From NCBI GenBank assembly GCA_020740775.1, contig JAHEWK010000015.1, forward strand, positions 1,178,001 through 1,242,000: DNA of 64,000 bases, read 5' to 3'. A program made the translations under genes and the position numbers. Each line of letters opens with the position of its first letter. The stretch's first letter is position 1. The DNA comes from Ilyonectria destructans. Taxonomy: Eukaryota > Ascomycota > Sordariomycetes > Hypocreales > Nectriaceae. The notes beneath the pieces are model-generated. The model worked only from the letters and a program-made list of their open reading frames with translations, made no database searches and was not told the origin of the DNA. This document shows, in pieces, positions 46,585 through 58,717 of this stretch.

Positions 46585-47841
46585 CTAAGTAAAAATGTCT
46601 GCAGTACAAGCCTGAACAAAATAGCCAGTGGTATCTGTGGTGGTCACCCCACCAGGCGTCGTGATGGACAAATAGCTTTGTGCAACAGAGCCGCCATTTG
46701 CCCATAGCCACGTCAGAGGAATGGCATCTCCCTTGCTCATAGTCACAGAGGAGGAGCCACCAAAATTGCCTGCTCCCGTCCTGCTTGCTTTGAAAGCCGT
46801 GTTGTCGTCATTCCAATCGCTATAAGCGACGTCGCCTACCCAGAGGTAGCCCCAGTTGTCGATGGCGTTACCCAAGCTTGTGAATGTGTACGTCCCCGTT
46901 TCTTTGGAGATGAAAAAGCCATTAAAAAGAAGCGCAGATTGGCTCGATTCAAAACTTGCAGTTCTATCGGCTAGGGTGAGGAGGGTAGAGCCGGTGGGCC
47001 ACGAGGGGGTGGAGAAGGTTAGAGACTGCAATACTCCACGAAATTCTGGGTTTTTATTCTTGAAGAATGCTGAGGTGAACCCGCTATTCGCCAGATTTGC
47101 GTTAAAAGAGCTGGTGTACTTGCGATAGCTGATTCCATTGGAGGCGATTTCCGTAGGCACGACGTAGGCTGTGACTGTCTTGGTGGATACGGTGGATACT
47201 ATCGCTGTTTGAGTGTTTCGTACGATAACGACGGCTGTCTTCGTGCTTTAAATATGTATTAGAATAGCCCAGCTGTGCTCTCCTCCCTGTGTTTACTCAC
47301 ATTTCCACGGTGGGACGAGAACCAAACGACAAGCAAGCACAGGCCTGAGAGATTTGAGACGCGACCCAGCTCGTTGGGATGCACGAGGGCCTCAGGATGT
47401 AATTGCGTTTGTCCACGGCAACAGTCGGCGGCTTAGCAGTGTAAGCGCTACTGAGGCAGGTAAGTGTAGACGTCGAATCGGTCAATGTAATGGTGCTCGT
47501 CACAACCTGTAGAAGTGGCGAGAATAAGTAGTATTCGGTGAACAGATTGTAATTCCGTACCTCAACCTCCGTCTTTGTGACGTGCTCGACGTTTGTGACT
47601 TCTTGAGTCACAATAGCGGTCCTAAAATGAAAAAGATGAGACGACATCAAGTTGCGAGATGTTATTACGGGGCGCACCTTGTCTTCGCTGGGAGTGAGAG
47701 ATAGGGTGCGCAAAACAGAGCTGCACCAATATCTAGCCTCAGCTTACCGATAACTACTGAATTGGCGATGCAGAATCCCCTGTCTAGGGCAGCGGAAATT
47801 ACCAAAGGCAGAAAGAAGAAGATTGAGAGTAGCAGATGCAT
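46585..47841 (-). CDS. Secreted GLEYA-domain adhesin-like protein
   Basis: 363-residue secreted protein. Exons are 47678-47841, 47561-47621, 47301-47506 and 46585-47245. The signal peptide is M-H-L-L-L-S-I-F-F-F-L-P-L-V-I-S-A. The middle is rich in T-V-T-S-T-type repeats and has a small Cys region. The C-terminal GLEYA/PA14-like lectin domain shows Y-T-S-S-F-N-A-N-L-A-N-S-G-F, L-L-F-N-G-F-F-I-S, T-G-T-Y-T-F and Y-L-W-V-G-D-V-A-Y-S. GLEYA domains bind sugars at the surface in flocculins and adhesins. No GPI signal is visible. The first exon contains an alternative donor (GTAAGC about 83 bases in) that would shorten it. Confidence 0.85.
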
Positions 47842-48639
47842 TGTCAGATAGAATCGCGGCAGCCTTCTGTTGTGCAAAGGAAGATGGCGAATCTTGCAAT
47901 TGATGAAGTAAACAAGTGTTCAAGTTCTCCGCTCGGGTCGAAGTAGATATTTATGCTTCTCCCATGGGGTAGTGCTTCTATAATTTTATTGTAATGGCCA
48001 ATGGAAGCATCAGGGCCAGTACACTATCACAGGTCAGAGTTTGACGTGTTGGTGTGCCGCACAGGGAATAAGCAGCCACTTGTCTCGGCGGAATGTATGG
48101 GCCTTTTCGTATTTTAGACGAGAACCATGCACTTCTAGACTCACCCATTCAACGCCTCAGTAAGAACTAGGCGATATTAAGAATGTCTGGTCTCAGAAGA
48201 TGCCGCAGAAGGAAATACCAGAGGAGGAATAAGCAACCACAATCGGATCACGGGATTTCTTGAGACACCCACAGTGAGACAAACAGCCGACAACAACGGG
48301 ACGACTAGGCTTAAGCAAGTGTGTAAATTGAGAGTCAAAGCAAGTGAAACATAACTTGGTGTGGCTGCACTTGTATTATGAATTGAGGCATGGGATTTGC
48401 CTCGTAGCCGAGACGTCTTGAAACATGGCACCAACAGCTCCAATGCTTCCCTGAGCTTTGAGACTGCGCTGCATGGATGCTGTCACAGAATACCGACCTT
48501 GGGAGGGAGCCTGCCAGCAATTGTTCGGCCCGTTTTTGTTGAGCTGTCACATCGGTCGTTGATCTCTTATCCTAACCTCTGTAATTTGTTAGTCTGGACA
48601 GTGTTGGCTGGGAGGTGAACCCTTTCCCCACTGAGCCGA
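47842..48639. other. Intergenic, possible degraded sequence
   Basis: About 800 bp upstream of the GLEYA gene. The part next to the carboxylesterase tail shows no readable continuation of that gene. Confidence 0.45.
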
Positions 48640-48940
48640 GTCTGAGGAGAAAGCACGAAGAGTTGGCCGAAATCATGAGCCACATGTGGATCAGCTTCGC
48701 GACGACGGGGTCTCCGAATAATCATCAAGGTTTGAATCCCCCTTTTTGGCTGCTTCATCTACGTCGAGTTGCACTGACCCCATTCCAGTGCCCGTTATAA
48801 ATGTTACGTGGCCAGAGTACTCCAGGTTTACTCCAACAAACATTGTATTTAGTCCTGAAAGAGGTGCCCATCTGCAGCCAGACACATGGAGAGCCGAAGC
48901 GATAAACCTCATCTTAAAGCTGGCTCGCATTAGCGCTTAA
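48640..48940 (+). pseudogene. 3' fragment of a type-B carboxylesterase gene
   Basis: Only the last part of a carboxylesterase/lipase is present. L-R-R-K-H-E-E-L-A-E-I-M-S-H-M-W-I-S-F-A is followed, across a well-formed 59 bp intron (GTTTGA...TTCCAG, 48731-48789), by V-P-V-I-N-V-T-W-P-E-Y-S and P-D-T-W-R-A-E-A-I-N, ending in TAA at 48938. This is the usual C-terminus of fungal type-B carboxylesterases, just after where the catalytic His would lie. No signal peptide, Ser elbow or acid region is found upstream. It looks like a truncation scar beside an AT-rich block. Confidence 0.7.
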
Positions 48941-49330
48941 AATATATTATTACCTCACTCTAAGGGTGGTTATCAAGAGGTTAGGGGGCCCTAGTACACA
49001 CATACCCAGAGGGGGACTAGAAGCTTAACAGTAAAAAAAAACACCAACAATAGGATCAATATTGCAGACTATATACCCCGTCCACTCAAAAGTCAATAGT
49101 TTACTCAGACAGACTAAGGTTTCTAGCCCAACTGGTTACCTTTCGCAATACCTTAATGAAGGATGGTTATATAAGTTATTCTTTAATAAAATTACTTAGT
49201 AGAGATAGAGTAATAGAAAAAGCTATTAGTAAATTAATAAAAGGTTTAATACTAGTAGTCTTTTTTTAGTTCTTAATTGAAATTTCTTTTTAATCAAATT
49301 ACTCAGTTCGCTTAGTCAAGGTGAGAAGTG
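48941..49330. repeat. AT-rich, RIP-like block
   Basis: Strongly AT-rich sequence with many TTA, TAA and ATA words, especially 49140-49310, and no coding capacity. It abuts a truncated gene. Such blocks in ascomycetes are often transposon remains altered by repeat-induced point mutation. No intact ends or ORF are visible. Confidence 0.5.
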
Positions 49331-49375
49331 GTCTGAATATATTCAAATTATTCACCTAATTTGACATAAAAAGCC

Positions 49376-51350
49376 CTAGATTCTTCCACGTTCTAAAAAC
49401 CTGTTAGGGATATCTACCAACTTGCATCGCAGATACTCCGCCATATTTTTCCCAAGCACATCGTAAGTTGAACTGGACGCGACACCACGATCTAGGTGAT
49501 CTTTAAGAAGGAAATGAACAGCTAAAGAGGTGTTAGTACCGCCAATTAAGTGCATGTCTTCTTTGACAATGTAAACATACCTGAAATGTTTGACAGTTCG
49601 AAGCGGAACACGGGTTTCCCGGTATCGTCTTCACCCAGCAACTCCCGTATCTTCTCGACGGTCAAGAGACTTCGGAGCCAGTCCCATTCATCAGTATGGC
49701 GAACAAAAAAGCCGACGTTGCAATCCGAGCCCTTGTCGCCTGATCGAGCGTGGACGATGTATCCTAGTGGTGCTCTTGTAGTAGGTCCTGGTGTCGATAA
49801 ATCAATTGGATTTGACGTCTCGTATGTTTCTTGCTCGTAGAGAAAATCTTCTGTGTCCTTAGGAGCAGGAATAGAAACTTCTATGCCTTTGGCAGGAAGG
49901 TAACAGACGTGTTTTATCACACTCTGCGGCAAAAGAGCGACCCAGTATTCAAAGTATGGTTTCGGGATGGATTGTCGAGCATCGACAGCAAACGTAGCTC
50001 CTGGATAGGTCTGCATGATCGTGTCCGTCACGGGGCGAAAGAATCGAGCTGTCGAAAGATCTGCTTCATTTTTCGCCTGAGCAAAGATTCGAAGATCAAC
50101 AGTGGCCGCGTCTTGGCTTTTCGGGTCCACTGGGCATCGGCCATTTGTGCGGAACTTCAGGCAGTGGAACGAAGATTCGTCAAGGCCTGCTCGTACCTGC
50201 AGCTCCAAGAGCCGGGCCTTCTCTTCGATGTCGAGTCCACATAGAAAATAGTGAGCTTCAGCTTGAAACCCTCCCTTTGCTGTGATACCAACCTTGGTAG
50301 TTGGTGGAGGCCTCAAGTAACCGACATTGGTGATAAGCCTAAGCTTATTGTTAGTAATTAACTGACGAAATGCAGCAGGGGCAACTTACACTCGATCTTT
50401 TCCTGCTGGCTCAATCTTGATATGGTCGAGTCGAGCTACCACGTCGGAGTGATAATATAGTGGCCCCTGAATTTCGTACAACAGTTGGGCTTTGCAAGTA
50501 TCAACAGTGACCATTCCATCGCGGCCCTGTTGCATAGTGACATAGAAGTCGCCAGTAGGCAGAATCTCGATGATTGGAAACCCCAGGTCTAGTGATTGAC
50601 CCGGGAGGCTCTTGAAACCAGAGAAGTTGCCTCCAGTCACATATGTCGAGCATTCGATGAAGTGACCAGCCACAAAAGCAGATGCCAGTTGTTGCAAATC
50701 TCCGCGGTTCCAGCCATAGTGATAAGCGGCACAACCTATAATCGAAGATGCGTCTGCGACACGGCCACAAAGGACAATGTCGGCGCCTTGTTTGAAGGCT
50801 TCCACAATTCCCCAGCAACCGAGGTAACATTGGGCATAGATTGGATCAAACTCCCAATCAGACAATTGTTTCCCTTTTAAGGTCAATACATGTGCACACG
50901 AACTGGACTTATATAAAGCTTACCGTTGGTCAGGCTCTTGAACTCATGCCCCTGGGCCCTGGCTGTTTGGACCGCATCCATCACTTCATCTCCTCCGACC
51001 CACGCGACCTGGAGATTCAGTCCGGCGGATTTGATTTTATCAACAACGATGTTATACAACTTCTGAGTGTCGCTGCCACCGGCATTGACGGCAACCTTGA
51101 TCTTTCTTGACTCAAGATGTGGCAAAGCCGGCTCAAGAGCTTCTAGGAAAGAAATCTCAAACTCATCGGATTGCCCCTCGCTGTTCACTTTTCCTCCCGC
51201 TCTCATCGTCATGTTGTATTCAGACATCCAGTCCCCAACAATGAATTGGACGTTTTCATTCTTGGCCAAATCTGCGAATCCATGACGCCGGTCAGTGACC
51301 GATCCGGAAGCAGACGCTATTCGAAGCGTAGTGTCGTGTAGTGAGCCCAT
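49376..51350 (-). CDS. AtuA-like (DUF1446) acyclic terpene utilisation family protein
   Basis: 604-residue protein. Exons are 50924-51350, 50390-50873, 49581-50338 and a last exon 49376-49521 after a 59 bp intron. That exon completes the family C-terminus (A-V-H-F-L-L-K-D-H-L-D-R-G-V and L-G-K-N-M-A-E-Y-L-R). Without it the frame would end prematurely after F-E-L-S-N-I-S. The N-terminal part has G-D-W-M-S-E-Y-N-M-T and V-A-V-N-A-G-G-S-D-T, then V-A-W-V-G-G-D-E-V and A-D-I-V-L-C-G-R-V-A-D-A-S. The C-terminal part has A-R-S-G-D-K-G-S-D-C-N-V-G. In bacteria AtuA belongs to the citronellol/geraniol degradation cluster, with an undefined biochemical step. It is divergent to the alcohol dehydrogenase, with a 617 bp shared promoter. 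Confidence 0.9.
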
Positions 51351-51967
51351 CGTGGTGAATGGAGGCAAGTCCCGGAATCAATGGAATAGCAGAAAGTTGA
51401 TACGAAGCAATAGCGACCTGTTTAATTTTCAATAAGAGCATGCTGATCCATGATTTGGACGATATCCATACTTAAGATAGATGGCGACGTAGGGTCAAAT
51501 CTTGGTTACGTAGCCAGCATGGCGCCCAGTGTAAGAACTGGACCGCAACTTAGTCATGTATGGCGTCTCGCTGCAGTTGGCCCGTTGTCACAGCCAGGCA
51601 ATTAAACGGTAATACTTTTGGTGGGTGGCATTTCATGCTCGGTGCAATGAGTCATGCCAGCGCTGTCTACAACAAGATAGCGGGAGGGTGGATGCGACTT
51701 AGTCATTTACCTTTCGGGTCACGCGAATCCTGGATTGACTCATGTGTAAGTGATTGACGGCAATTGAGATGATGAGCATGATTACCAAGAGAGTCAAGTT
51801 GTCATGAGCTCTGATTGGTCTAGAATGCGACATTATTCTGCATAGAACTGCACAATATATTTCATACACTTGCACGTCAAGCTGGACACTCCTTGTTGAG
51901 TTTCCATAATCGTCATTTGCTCTCTGTATCTACGTTGCTGAAAGAAAACACCAAACTGTTTGCCACC
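51351..51967. promoter_or_regulatory. Shared divergent promoter, AtuA-like and ADH genes
   Basis: 617 bp separate the two divergent starts, suggesting co-regulation. No specific binding motif could be assigned and no ORF is supported. Confidence 0.45.
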
Positions 51968-53435
51968 ATGGGTTCTCTGACGTCTGAAACAATGCTGGCT
52001 GCTCAGTACAACAAAGTAAGCTTAATTAATAACTGCACATGTCTTGAATGTTGATGATGCAGACGCTTACACACCTATTTAGCATACTAACGAAATCGAA
52101 GTCAATAAAATTCCGATTCCAGTGTGTGGAGATAATGAAATTCTTATCAAGACTAAATGTGCATCGCTCTGTCATTCTGATTTGGTACGCAATCCATCAT
52201 TAATCACTAACCCTGCCATGTCATTATTAATCCTTTACGTATAGATGCTGTTCTGGGGCCACACTGCAGAGGTCCCTCCGACCGATAGAATAACCATCGG
52301 CCACGAAAATACAGGTCATGTGATTGCCCACGGGAAAGACGTCAAGAACTTCAAGATTGGTGATCCAGTTGGCTGCCTTGGTTGCAGCTACGCTTGCTGT
52401 AAGAAACCTACCGGTTCTTATGCCTAGTCCTCCGGACCTCAAGCTGACTTACATAGATGAGTGTGAAGGATGCCAAGTCCACAATCTGTTCTGTGAAAAA
52501 GGAACTGGCAGGATGCATGGTTTCTCCTGTCCAGGGCATTTTGCAGAGTACTCGCTAGCCGATAGTCGGAACGCGATGGTCTTGCCAGACGGTATGGATA
52601 TGGTGACAGCAGCACCACTATTCTGCGCCGGCATTACTGGTAAGCCAAACCGGACTGCCCTCGGAGCTCAGTATCGCCAGATTATCGAAATTGTCACTGG
52701 CACTTTAATTGAATGCTGTACTGACCTATTTCAGCATACCATGCTGTCAAGGGTTGCGAACTGGAGGAGGGCGAGTGGATTTCAATCATTGGATGTGGTG
52801 GCCTCGGACATCTTGGTAATTACGCGATCTGATGATCTGGTCCTCAGCCAATCTCTTGCCTACTAACATTTTATCTGAAGCAATCCAGTACGCTAAAGCC
52901 ATGGGGCTGAAAACTATTGGACTCGACATCTCAAATTCGCAGCTCGAGGCAGTCAAGGCCCTCGGTGCAGACCTTGTTATCAACACAATGGAAAATCCGA
53001 ATTACGAGAGCATCATCAAGAAGGTTACTAATGGTGGCTGCCACGCTGCTGCTGTTTTCAGTGCATCTAACGCTGCTTACGAGAGTGCTCCAAAGACGCT
53101 GCGGTAAGTGCCCGAAAATATTCGGTCGACGCCATGTGTACACCGGCCAAGCTGACTTTGACAACCTTAGGACGAATGGCCTCTTGATGGTCGCGGGTAT
53201 CCCCCAGAAACCGCTGTCTATCAATGCGTTGGACATTTTGCTGGGAAAGTATCGCATTGCTGGTAGAAGCAGCGGCGTCCCCCAGAACATGGCAGAGGCA
53301 ATAGCCTTCAGCCACGAGCATGGCATCAAGGCACACATCACGACTTTCAATGATATCCACGATATCCATAAACTGATAGAGTTGATGGACTCTGGGAAGA
53401 CCGCAGGGCGGTTTGGTATTGTTCTAGGAGAATAG
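51968..53435 (+). CDS. Zinc-dependent alcohol dehydrogenase
   Basis: 351-residue medium-chain dehydrogenase that oxidises a primary or secondary alcohol with NAD(P)+. Seven exons: 51968-52015, 52083-52184, 52245-52398, 52457-52639, 52735-52815, 52881-53103 and 53171-53435. Catalytic zinc ligands are in A-S-L-C-H-S-D and G-H-E-N-T-G. The structural-zinc loop C-Y-E-C-E-G-C-Q-V-H-N-L-F-C has one residue fewer than yeast ADH between the last two cysteines. The cofactor motif I-G-C-G-G-L-G-H-L-A is intact, and residues V-I-N-T after L-G-A-D-L follow the family pattern. The ATG sits in CACCATGG. It is divergent from the AtuA-like gene, so it could supply the first oxidation of an isoprenoid alcohol. 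Confidence 0.9.
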
Positions 53436-54489
53436 GGACATGATTTGGTAGTATAATTCAGTCACATTAAAGCCCTGTATAACCCAATCTTCACAATGTG
53501 ACAGATTATGGACGTCAACGTAACCTGCCGTTAGCAAAAGTGAATTAAGGTGGATTTGGCTAGTAATATTTAGAGAAATCACGAAATCAACGGCGAGTAG
53601 ACGATTCGAGCATGGAAAAGCCATCAACTCTTTCCGCATTCTGACAGACGGCTAACTGATGAGGCTAAAAGTGAAGTGCACATTCCAGCAGGGTGAGTTG
53701 ATATTAGAATTCATAGAGATTCCTAAAAGTGACACACTCGTTCGAGTTGGAGCACAGTTCGTTCGTCCACGAAGCAATGAACTCGACTCGATTCCCTCCT
53801 ACCCCCAGTGTTGCCCCGCGGAGGACATCCACCCAGAGAAATCGGCTAACCTTCACAATGGCTCGGCCACGGAACTGTGGTGTTCCCGAGGTCTGAGATT
53901 AGCCAAGCCTAGAATCCGGAAAAGGCGGTGGAAATGTTGGGGCTTGCGGGGGAGCAGGGAAACCAAGTTCAACGCAACCCTAGCCAAAAGCCCAGTCTGC
54001 CTGTAGAAGTTACCCCCACAAGTGGCGTAATCGCACATGATGCTTTACTCCACTGTAATGTGCCATCTCTTGACCAGGCCATTGGCATTGTGTCATTACC
54101 AAGGGGCTATCCCCGCCACATGCTAAGGCCAGCTCTAGGGGCTCATTACTCAGTCGACAGCTAAGGTGGTAACTGCGGGGAAGCTTGGCGATGCAATGAG
54201 TCAGGTAGGAAGTCTGCTATCCAAGACGTGCTCAAAGCCTCAAACGCAGCTAAAGCTTAATGCTTACACGGGTTAAACTTGAAATAGCTAGGCTGGTGAC
54301 ATGGGTGCGAACTAAATGCTGGGGTACATGATTATGTTCCAGTATGCATTGATTCGACTGATCGCAAAATATATTTAACTGATTTGGAACAGAGATAGTC
54401 TTCGTCTGTTTCTCAAATTTCTGACAAGCAGTGCCTCTATCGATTGATACTGTCTGGTGGCATTCTGATAGCGTCAAGTCACGCTCAAC
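53436..54489. other. Intergenic containing dehydrogenase relic
   Basis: About 1.05 kb. The left part holds a degenerate dehydrogenase-like relic (listed) and the right part the promoter of the MFS gene. Confidence 0.5.
53643..54163 (+). pseudogene. Degenerate medium-chain dehydrogenase relic, copy 2
   Basis: The frame from 53659 reads M-R-L-K-V-K-C-T-F-Q-Q-G-E-L-I-L-E-F-I-E, with I-P-K-S-D and later F-V-R-P-R-S-N-E-L-D and C-P-A-E-D-I-H-P. This recalls the N-terminus of butanediol-dehydrogenase-like enzymes (FVGICGxDLHEY region) with the key cysteine and glycines lost. A later patch in another frame, S-L-D-Q-A-I-G-I-V-S-L-P-R-G near 54070, resembles the family's L-D-x-A-I...R-P-R-G segment. 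Frameshifts and internal loss are needed to join them. Its first about 90 bp match the relic at 38944. Confidence 0.4.
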
Positions 54490-56384
54490 ATGGCCGACAA
54501 ACTACGCGGCAAGCGGCTAAATTTTGCCATCACGTTCAGTGCTGGTAGTTCGTACCTTCTCTTTGGTTACGATCAAGTATGTTCTCGAGACCGTGAGTAC
54601 GCGTTACTTTCGCTAGCTAAGGTTCTCTGCAGGGTGTTCTTGGCGGGCTTGTAACCCAACCGAGTTTCCTCGATGCCATCGGAAATCCAAGCTCAAGCTT
54701 CCTCGGCCTTATTATTGCCTTGTACAACATTGGTTGCTTAGCGGGTTGCTTTGTGGCCGCTGGTTTCGGTGGCAAACTTGGTCGAAAAAGGACCATCATC
54801 TGGGGCTGTTCGATCATGGTGGTTGGCGGGATTGTTCAAGCTGCCACGTATGGATCTGCTCAGCTCATTGTTGGGAGGTTGATTTCCGGAGTTGGTAATG
54901 GTAGTTTACCCAGATCTACTGACCAGTGGTCACTTGTGCGCCGAACACGGCAACTAACAAGCCTCAGGTATGATCACATCTACCGTTCCAGTCTACGTGT
55001 CCGAGTGCTCCAAAGCGACGAGTCGAGGTAGATCTGTTGCGAAACAGCTTTCTATAGTCATCGTGAGTTCACGCATAATCCATGACAAGAACGGCTCTAA
55101 TTATGTCGCAGTTCGGCACCGTCGTAGCTTATTGGCTAGATTACGGCACAATCAAGCATCTAACTGGAGAGGTAATACTTGCGGCATCGGGAGATGATCC
55201 ATGCTGATATCCTTTAGGTTGTTTGGAGATTCCCCATTGCGTTCCAGAATGTCTTTGCGCTGGTCACGCTGGTCACGCTTCCATTCTTGCCAGAGACACC
55301 AAGGTGCGCAGTATAAAGCTTTCTAAAGTTGTCTACTAACAGTGATTTTAGGTGGCTTTATTCCCACGGGTACAAGAAAGAAGCTATCAACGTGTTGGCA
55401 AGACTGCAAGATTGCAGCGAAGACGACCCTCGCATTACTCAGATCGAACATGATATGGAAACCGCATTGAGACTAGAGCAGGAGTCAAACAAGTTCTCTA
55501 TCAGGGATCTGCTCAACGACAAGACTCCGGTCAAAAACACAAGGCGCCTGGTATTGTGTTTCCTCATCCAGTTTTGGCAACAGTTCACCGGCATCAACGT
55601 CATTGCCTTTTACGTTACGATTGTGCTCGAAGTAAACGTGGGACTGTCCAGAGAAACAAGCAGCTTGGTCGCAGGTTGCATTCAAATCGCCTTTTGGCTG
55701 GGCACGTTCCCTCCAATGTGGTTGTTAGATAAGGTTGGCCGACGACCTATGCTTCTGCTCGGCTCCGTCGCACTCCTTGTTTCCATGGCCATGTTTACCG
55801 CAGGCATCGCGGTGGATACGCCGGCGACAGCTAATATGGCATTGGCGATGTTGTTTGTTTACGAGATTTCTTTCGGCATGTCCTGGAATAGTATTCCTTG
55901 GCTCTACGCGGCAGAAATCACACCCCTCGAACTGCGTCATATTGGGTCTGCCGTTGCTACCTTTTCTGAATGGCTATGGACATTTGTTAGTCCCATCACA
56001 CTACCCAATGCCTATTTCACGCTGACAATCACCTTCTCTCCAAAAGGTCATAGCCCTGATCACACCCTACGCTATCAACACGGCGGGCTGGAAGTTTTAT
56101 CTTCTATTCTGCATCATGATAGTCTTGAACATTCCATTCACTTATTTCTTCTTTCCAGAGGTAAGTTCTTCCTTGACTGGCACTTAGTTGCGGAAGGACG
56201 CATCGCTGACAGAAAGTTTAAGACCAGTGGTAAAACCTTAGAGGAGATTGACTACATTTTTGTACAGGCTGAGGCGCAATTCGATGCTGAGGCTGGACTT
56301 CCCAGAACACAGACAGAGGCGAAGGAACCTGTCACAGAGGATGAAAGAATGTCAACCAAGCACGTCGAAGCCGCTTCCTCTTGA
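54490..56384 (+). CDS. MFS sugar-porter transporter
   Basis: 501-residue sugar/polyol transporter of the fungal hexose or STL1-like group. Eight exons: 54490-54576, 54633-54900, 54968-55062, 55112-55171, 55218-55303, 55352-55985, 56047-56160 and 56223-56384. Signature residues are F-G-Y-D-Q-G-V-L-G-G in TM1, G-G-K-L-G-R-K-R in loop 2-3, G-R-L-I-S-G-V-G-N-G-M in TM4, L-P-E-T-P-R-W-L at the end of the first half, Q-Q-F-T-G-I-N in TM7, D-K-V-G-R-R-P in loop 8-9 and P-E-T-S-G-K-T-L-E-E-I-D after TM12. The last intron uses the acceptor TTTAAG; using an earlier CAG would break the frame. The substrate is not certain; in this context uptake of the pathway substrate is possible but unsupported. Confidence 0.9.
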
Positions 56385-57091
56385 CTTTCAGAAGAACTAC
56401 GAGCATCGGCTACCGAAATCGCATTTAACAGATGCTTACAAGCCGTCAAGATGGATTGAGTAGCAGATATTCGTTCTGGACTTGTTCGTGTCATTATTAA
56501 TCAGGGCAAGCACGACGTTGTGGCCTGTTGAGATTCTTTATAGACTGAGGTGCAGCTAAACTCCCTCAATTCACTAAACTCCTTTTGCCCTGTGCATTGC
56601 CAGAGACTATAATGTGTGGTCATGATGGGCTCTGTCTCGATATCCAATAACTGCAGGCTATAAATCATAGATAATTCGGGGATGACCCAATATCCCAAAG
56701 ACGTATGGGATGAGCCAGTGCTTTGAAAGGGGTTCCACTGATGTTTCTCACCGAGAAAAATAGCTCGAACTCTGTCAGAGTCTGCAGGTGCAGCTATAGT
56801 GCAATTGGTAACACTACGAGGCCACACGTATACTCACAATTGTTTAGTCCTTCTCTTTCAATTCGTGGTCAAGAATGCACGGATGCGCATATACATTAGC
56901 TACGCTCCGCGATACTCCGAAGTACCTTCCCCTATCCGAAGCCCTTGAATCGTGACTGCTCGGGTGGTCTGTCCTCCTTCCTAGTTTAGTTCTTACACAT
57001 CCATTCAAATTCCCGTCCCACGTTTAATCATAACAAAACTCGGCTTCCTCGCCACGGAAGCAGTTTCAACCATCTCCCCACCCAGATCAGT
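56385..57091. other. Intergenic between convergent genes
   Basis: About 700 bp between the MFS and bZIP stops. No supported feature is seen. Confidence 0.5.
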
Positions 57092-58717
57092 TTACTCCAT
57101 ACATTCTATCGCTGGTATCATTGAGGGAAATCGTGCCTGGAACTCGGAAGAGACAGTCCAGTTCTTGAGGTTTCGAACGTGCTTCTCGAAAATAGAATGC
57201 AATATTCTGTCGTTTCCAACGTCAGAGACGGCATCTAGACTGTCGAAACTCCAGTTCACCGTGACGTTCTGAGAGTAATACTCGGAGAAGAGCTCAAAGG
57301 GATAGTCATCGGGATTTTCAATCAATATATCCCGGACCCCAGGCCTGGTTAATTGTCAGTAACGAGCCTTTCGTCTTTTGTGGTACCTTCTTACCAGGGA
57401 ATATTGTCAATCCACATGGCATGGGGCACCGTGACCTGTGTTAAAGTAGGCCGTAGCCACTTTGGCATGGCAAGATAATTTTCTTTGACGGGGTATATTT
57501 GCCACTGTCTCTGTTAGTCATGAAAACACACATGAACTTGATGGGTCACATGTTGCTCCCTTGGGGAATCAAGCTACTGACCAAGGAACCAGTCAACGTA
57601 CCCTCATAGTGTGACACATCAGGAAAAAGAAGGCAAATTTCTCCGTCTGGTGGACGTATGGAAAAGTAGATAGCACTTCTGACATCATCCGGCTGAGTGG
57701 GTGAACTGAATCAGCCAGTGTGGTGTCGATAAGAGCTTTCACCGTTGGTTTCTGTGCCCCAAGGACGGTTTCATATGCCGCACCTCCAGCAAGCATTTCT
57801 CTGCGGGTGGTGAGGAAATCCAACAATATCCGGTCCAAGGGGCACGTGGAGGGCGAGTGAGAGGGAAGAATGGTATAGGCTGCAGTCGGAATGGCATAAT
57901 GGTGCGTGTCGACGACCATGGTACTGGATGGAGTCGGAACCGTGCCAAAGGGGTCGGCATGAGACATAGGACCAGTGCTGTGATTAACCGGTGACGTAGT
58001 AATGGAGCAGTGGGTGGCGGGCGAAATGGTTTGGAGAGAGTAGCTTGCCAATGGACTGTCGTTGCTCATGTTTCCCGATGCGGCCTGCGCAACGCTGTAC
58101 GAGGCGTGTTGGTCGAGCACTGCATGGTCATCGGACGCGTGTTCAACATCGGAGAGCAAATGTTCGTCTGCCGGCGTTGGAGAAGGCTGGGTTAAGGGTT
58201 CATCTGTCGTATGCTGGTCCTCTTGATGCTGATCTAACCGAGAGAGGGGTGGAGAAGGAATGACGTGCTGTTCAACCGGCGGTTGGGGTTCGTGTTCTTG
58301 CTGCGGGCCTCCGTCACTCTCTGTCAGAAGCTGTTAGCAGTTTAAAACAAGACACGGGAGAATTCGCCTACCGGAGCCCTCAGATGGGCGAGCAACATGA
58401 CGGGAGTGACTCAATGCGGTCGAGACTAGTTCGAGGATGGCTTCTAGATAATTTGTGAGGCTTTTGTTTTGCTCGCGCGCTGCCAGCAGCTCCTGTTCCC
58501 GTTGGTTGGCCGTCTCTTGAAGTTGTGAAAACTGCTGCTCGAGATTGACGATGCAGTCTTTTGTGCGCTGGCGAAAGGCACGCTGCGCCCGTCGATCGAC
58601 ATTGCGCTTGTGTTGGATCTGTTCCTCGGTCAGATTCGAGATGGTCCTGGAGCGCTTCTTGGAGGGCCCCGGATGCCCAGATTGAGCATGGTCAGAGCCA
58701 GAGCCAGAGCCGTCCAT
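57092..58717 (-). CDS. bZIP transcription factor with DUF3425 domain
   Basis: 475-residue regulator. Exons are 58372-58717, 57602-58320, 57395-57504 and 57092-57344. The basic region K-R-N-V-D-R-R-A-Q-R-A-F-R-Q-R-T-K lies at about residues 36-52, and the leucine zipper follows with L-x6 heptads through L-E-Q-Q-F-S-Q-L and beyond. The middle is a long Ser/Thr/His/Pro-rich linker. The C-terminus is a DUF3425 domain with P-L-D-R-I-L-L-D-F, P-K-W-L-R-P-T, Q-V-T-V-P-H-A-M-W-I-D and W-P-G-V-R-D. This class commonly controls nearby metabolic genes in moulds. It sits inside the AtuA/ADH/ALDH/CoA-ligase group, which makes it the best candidate regulator. A tandem repeat lies in its promoter. Confidence 0.9.

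Noticed and set aside
46585..49376. Treating the GLEYA gene, P450 and pantothenate kinase as certain members of the AtuA cluster
   Set aside because: A broken gene and an AT-rich block separate them, and no functional link is shown by sequence; only proximity supports it.
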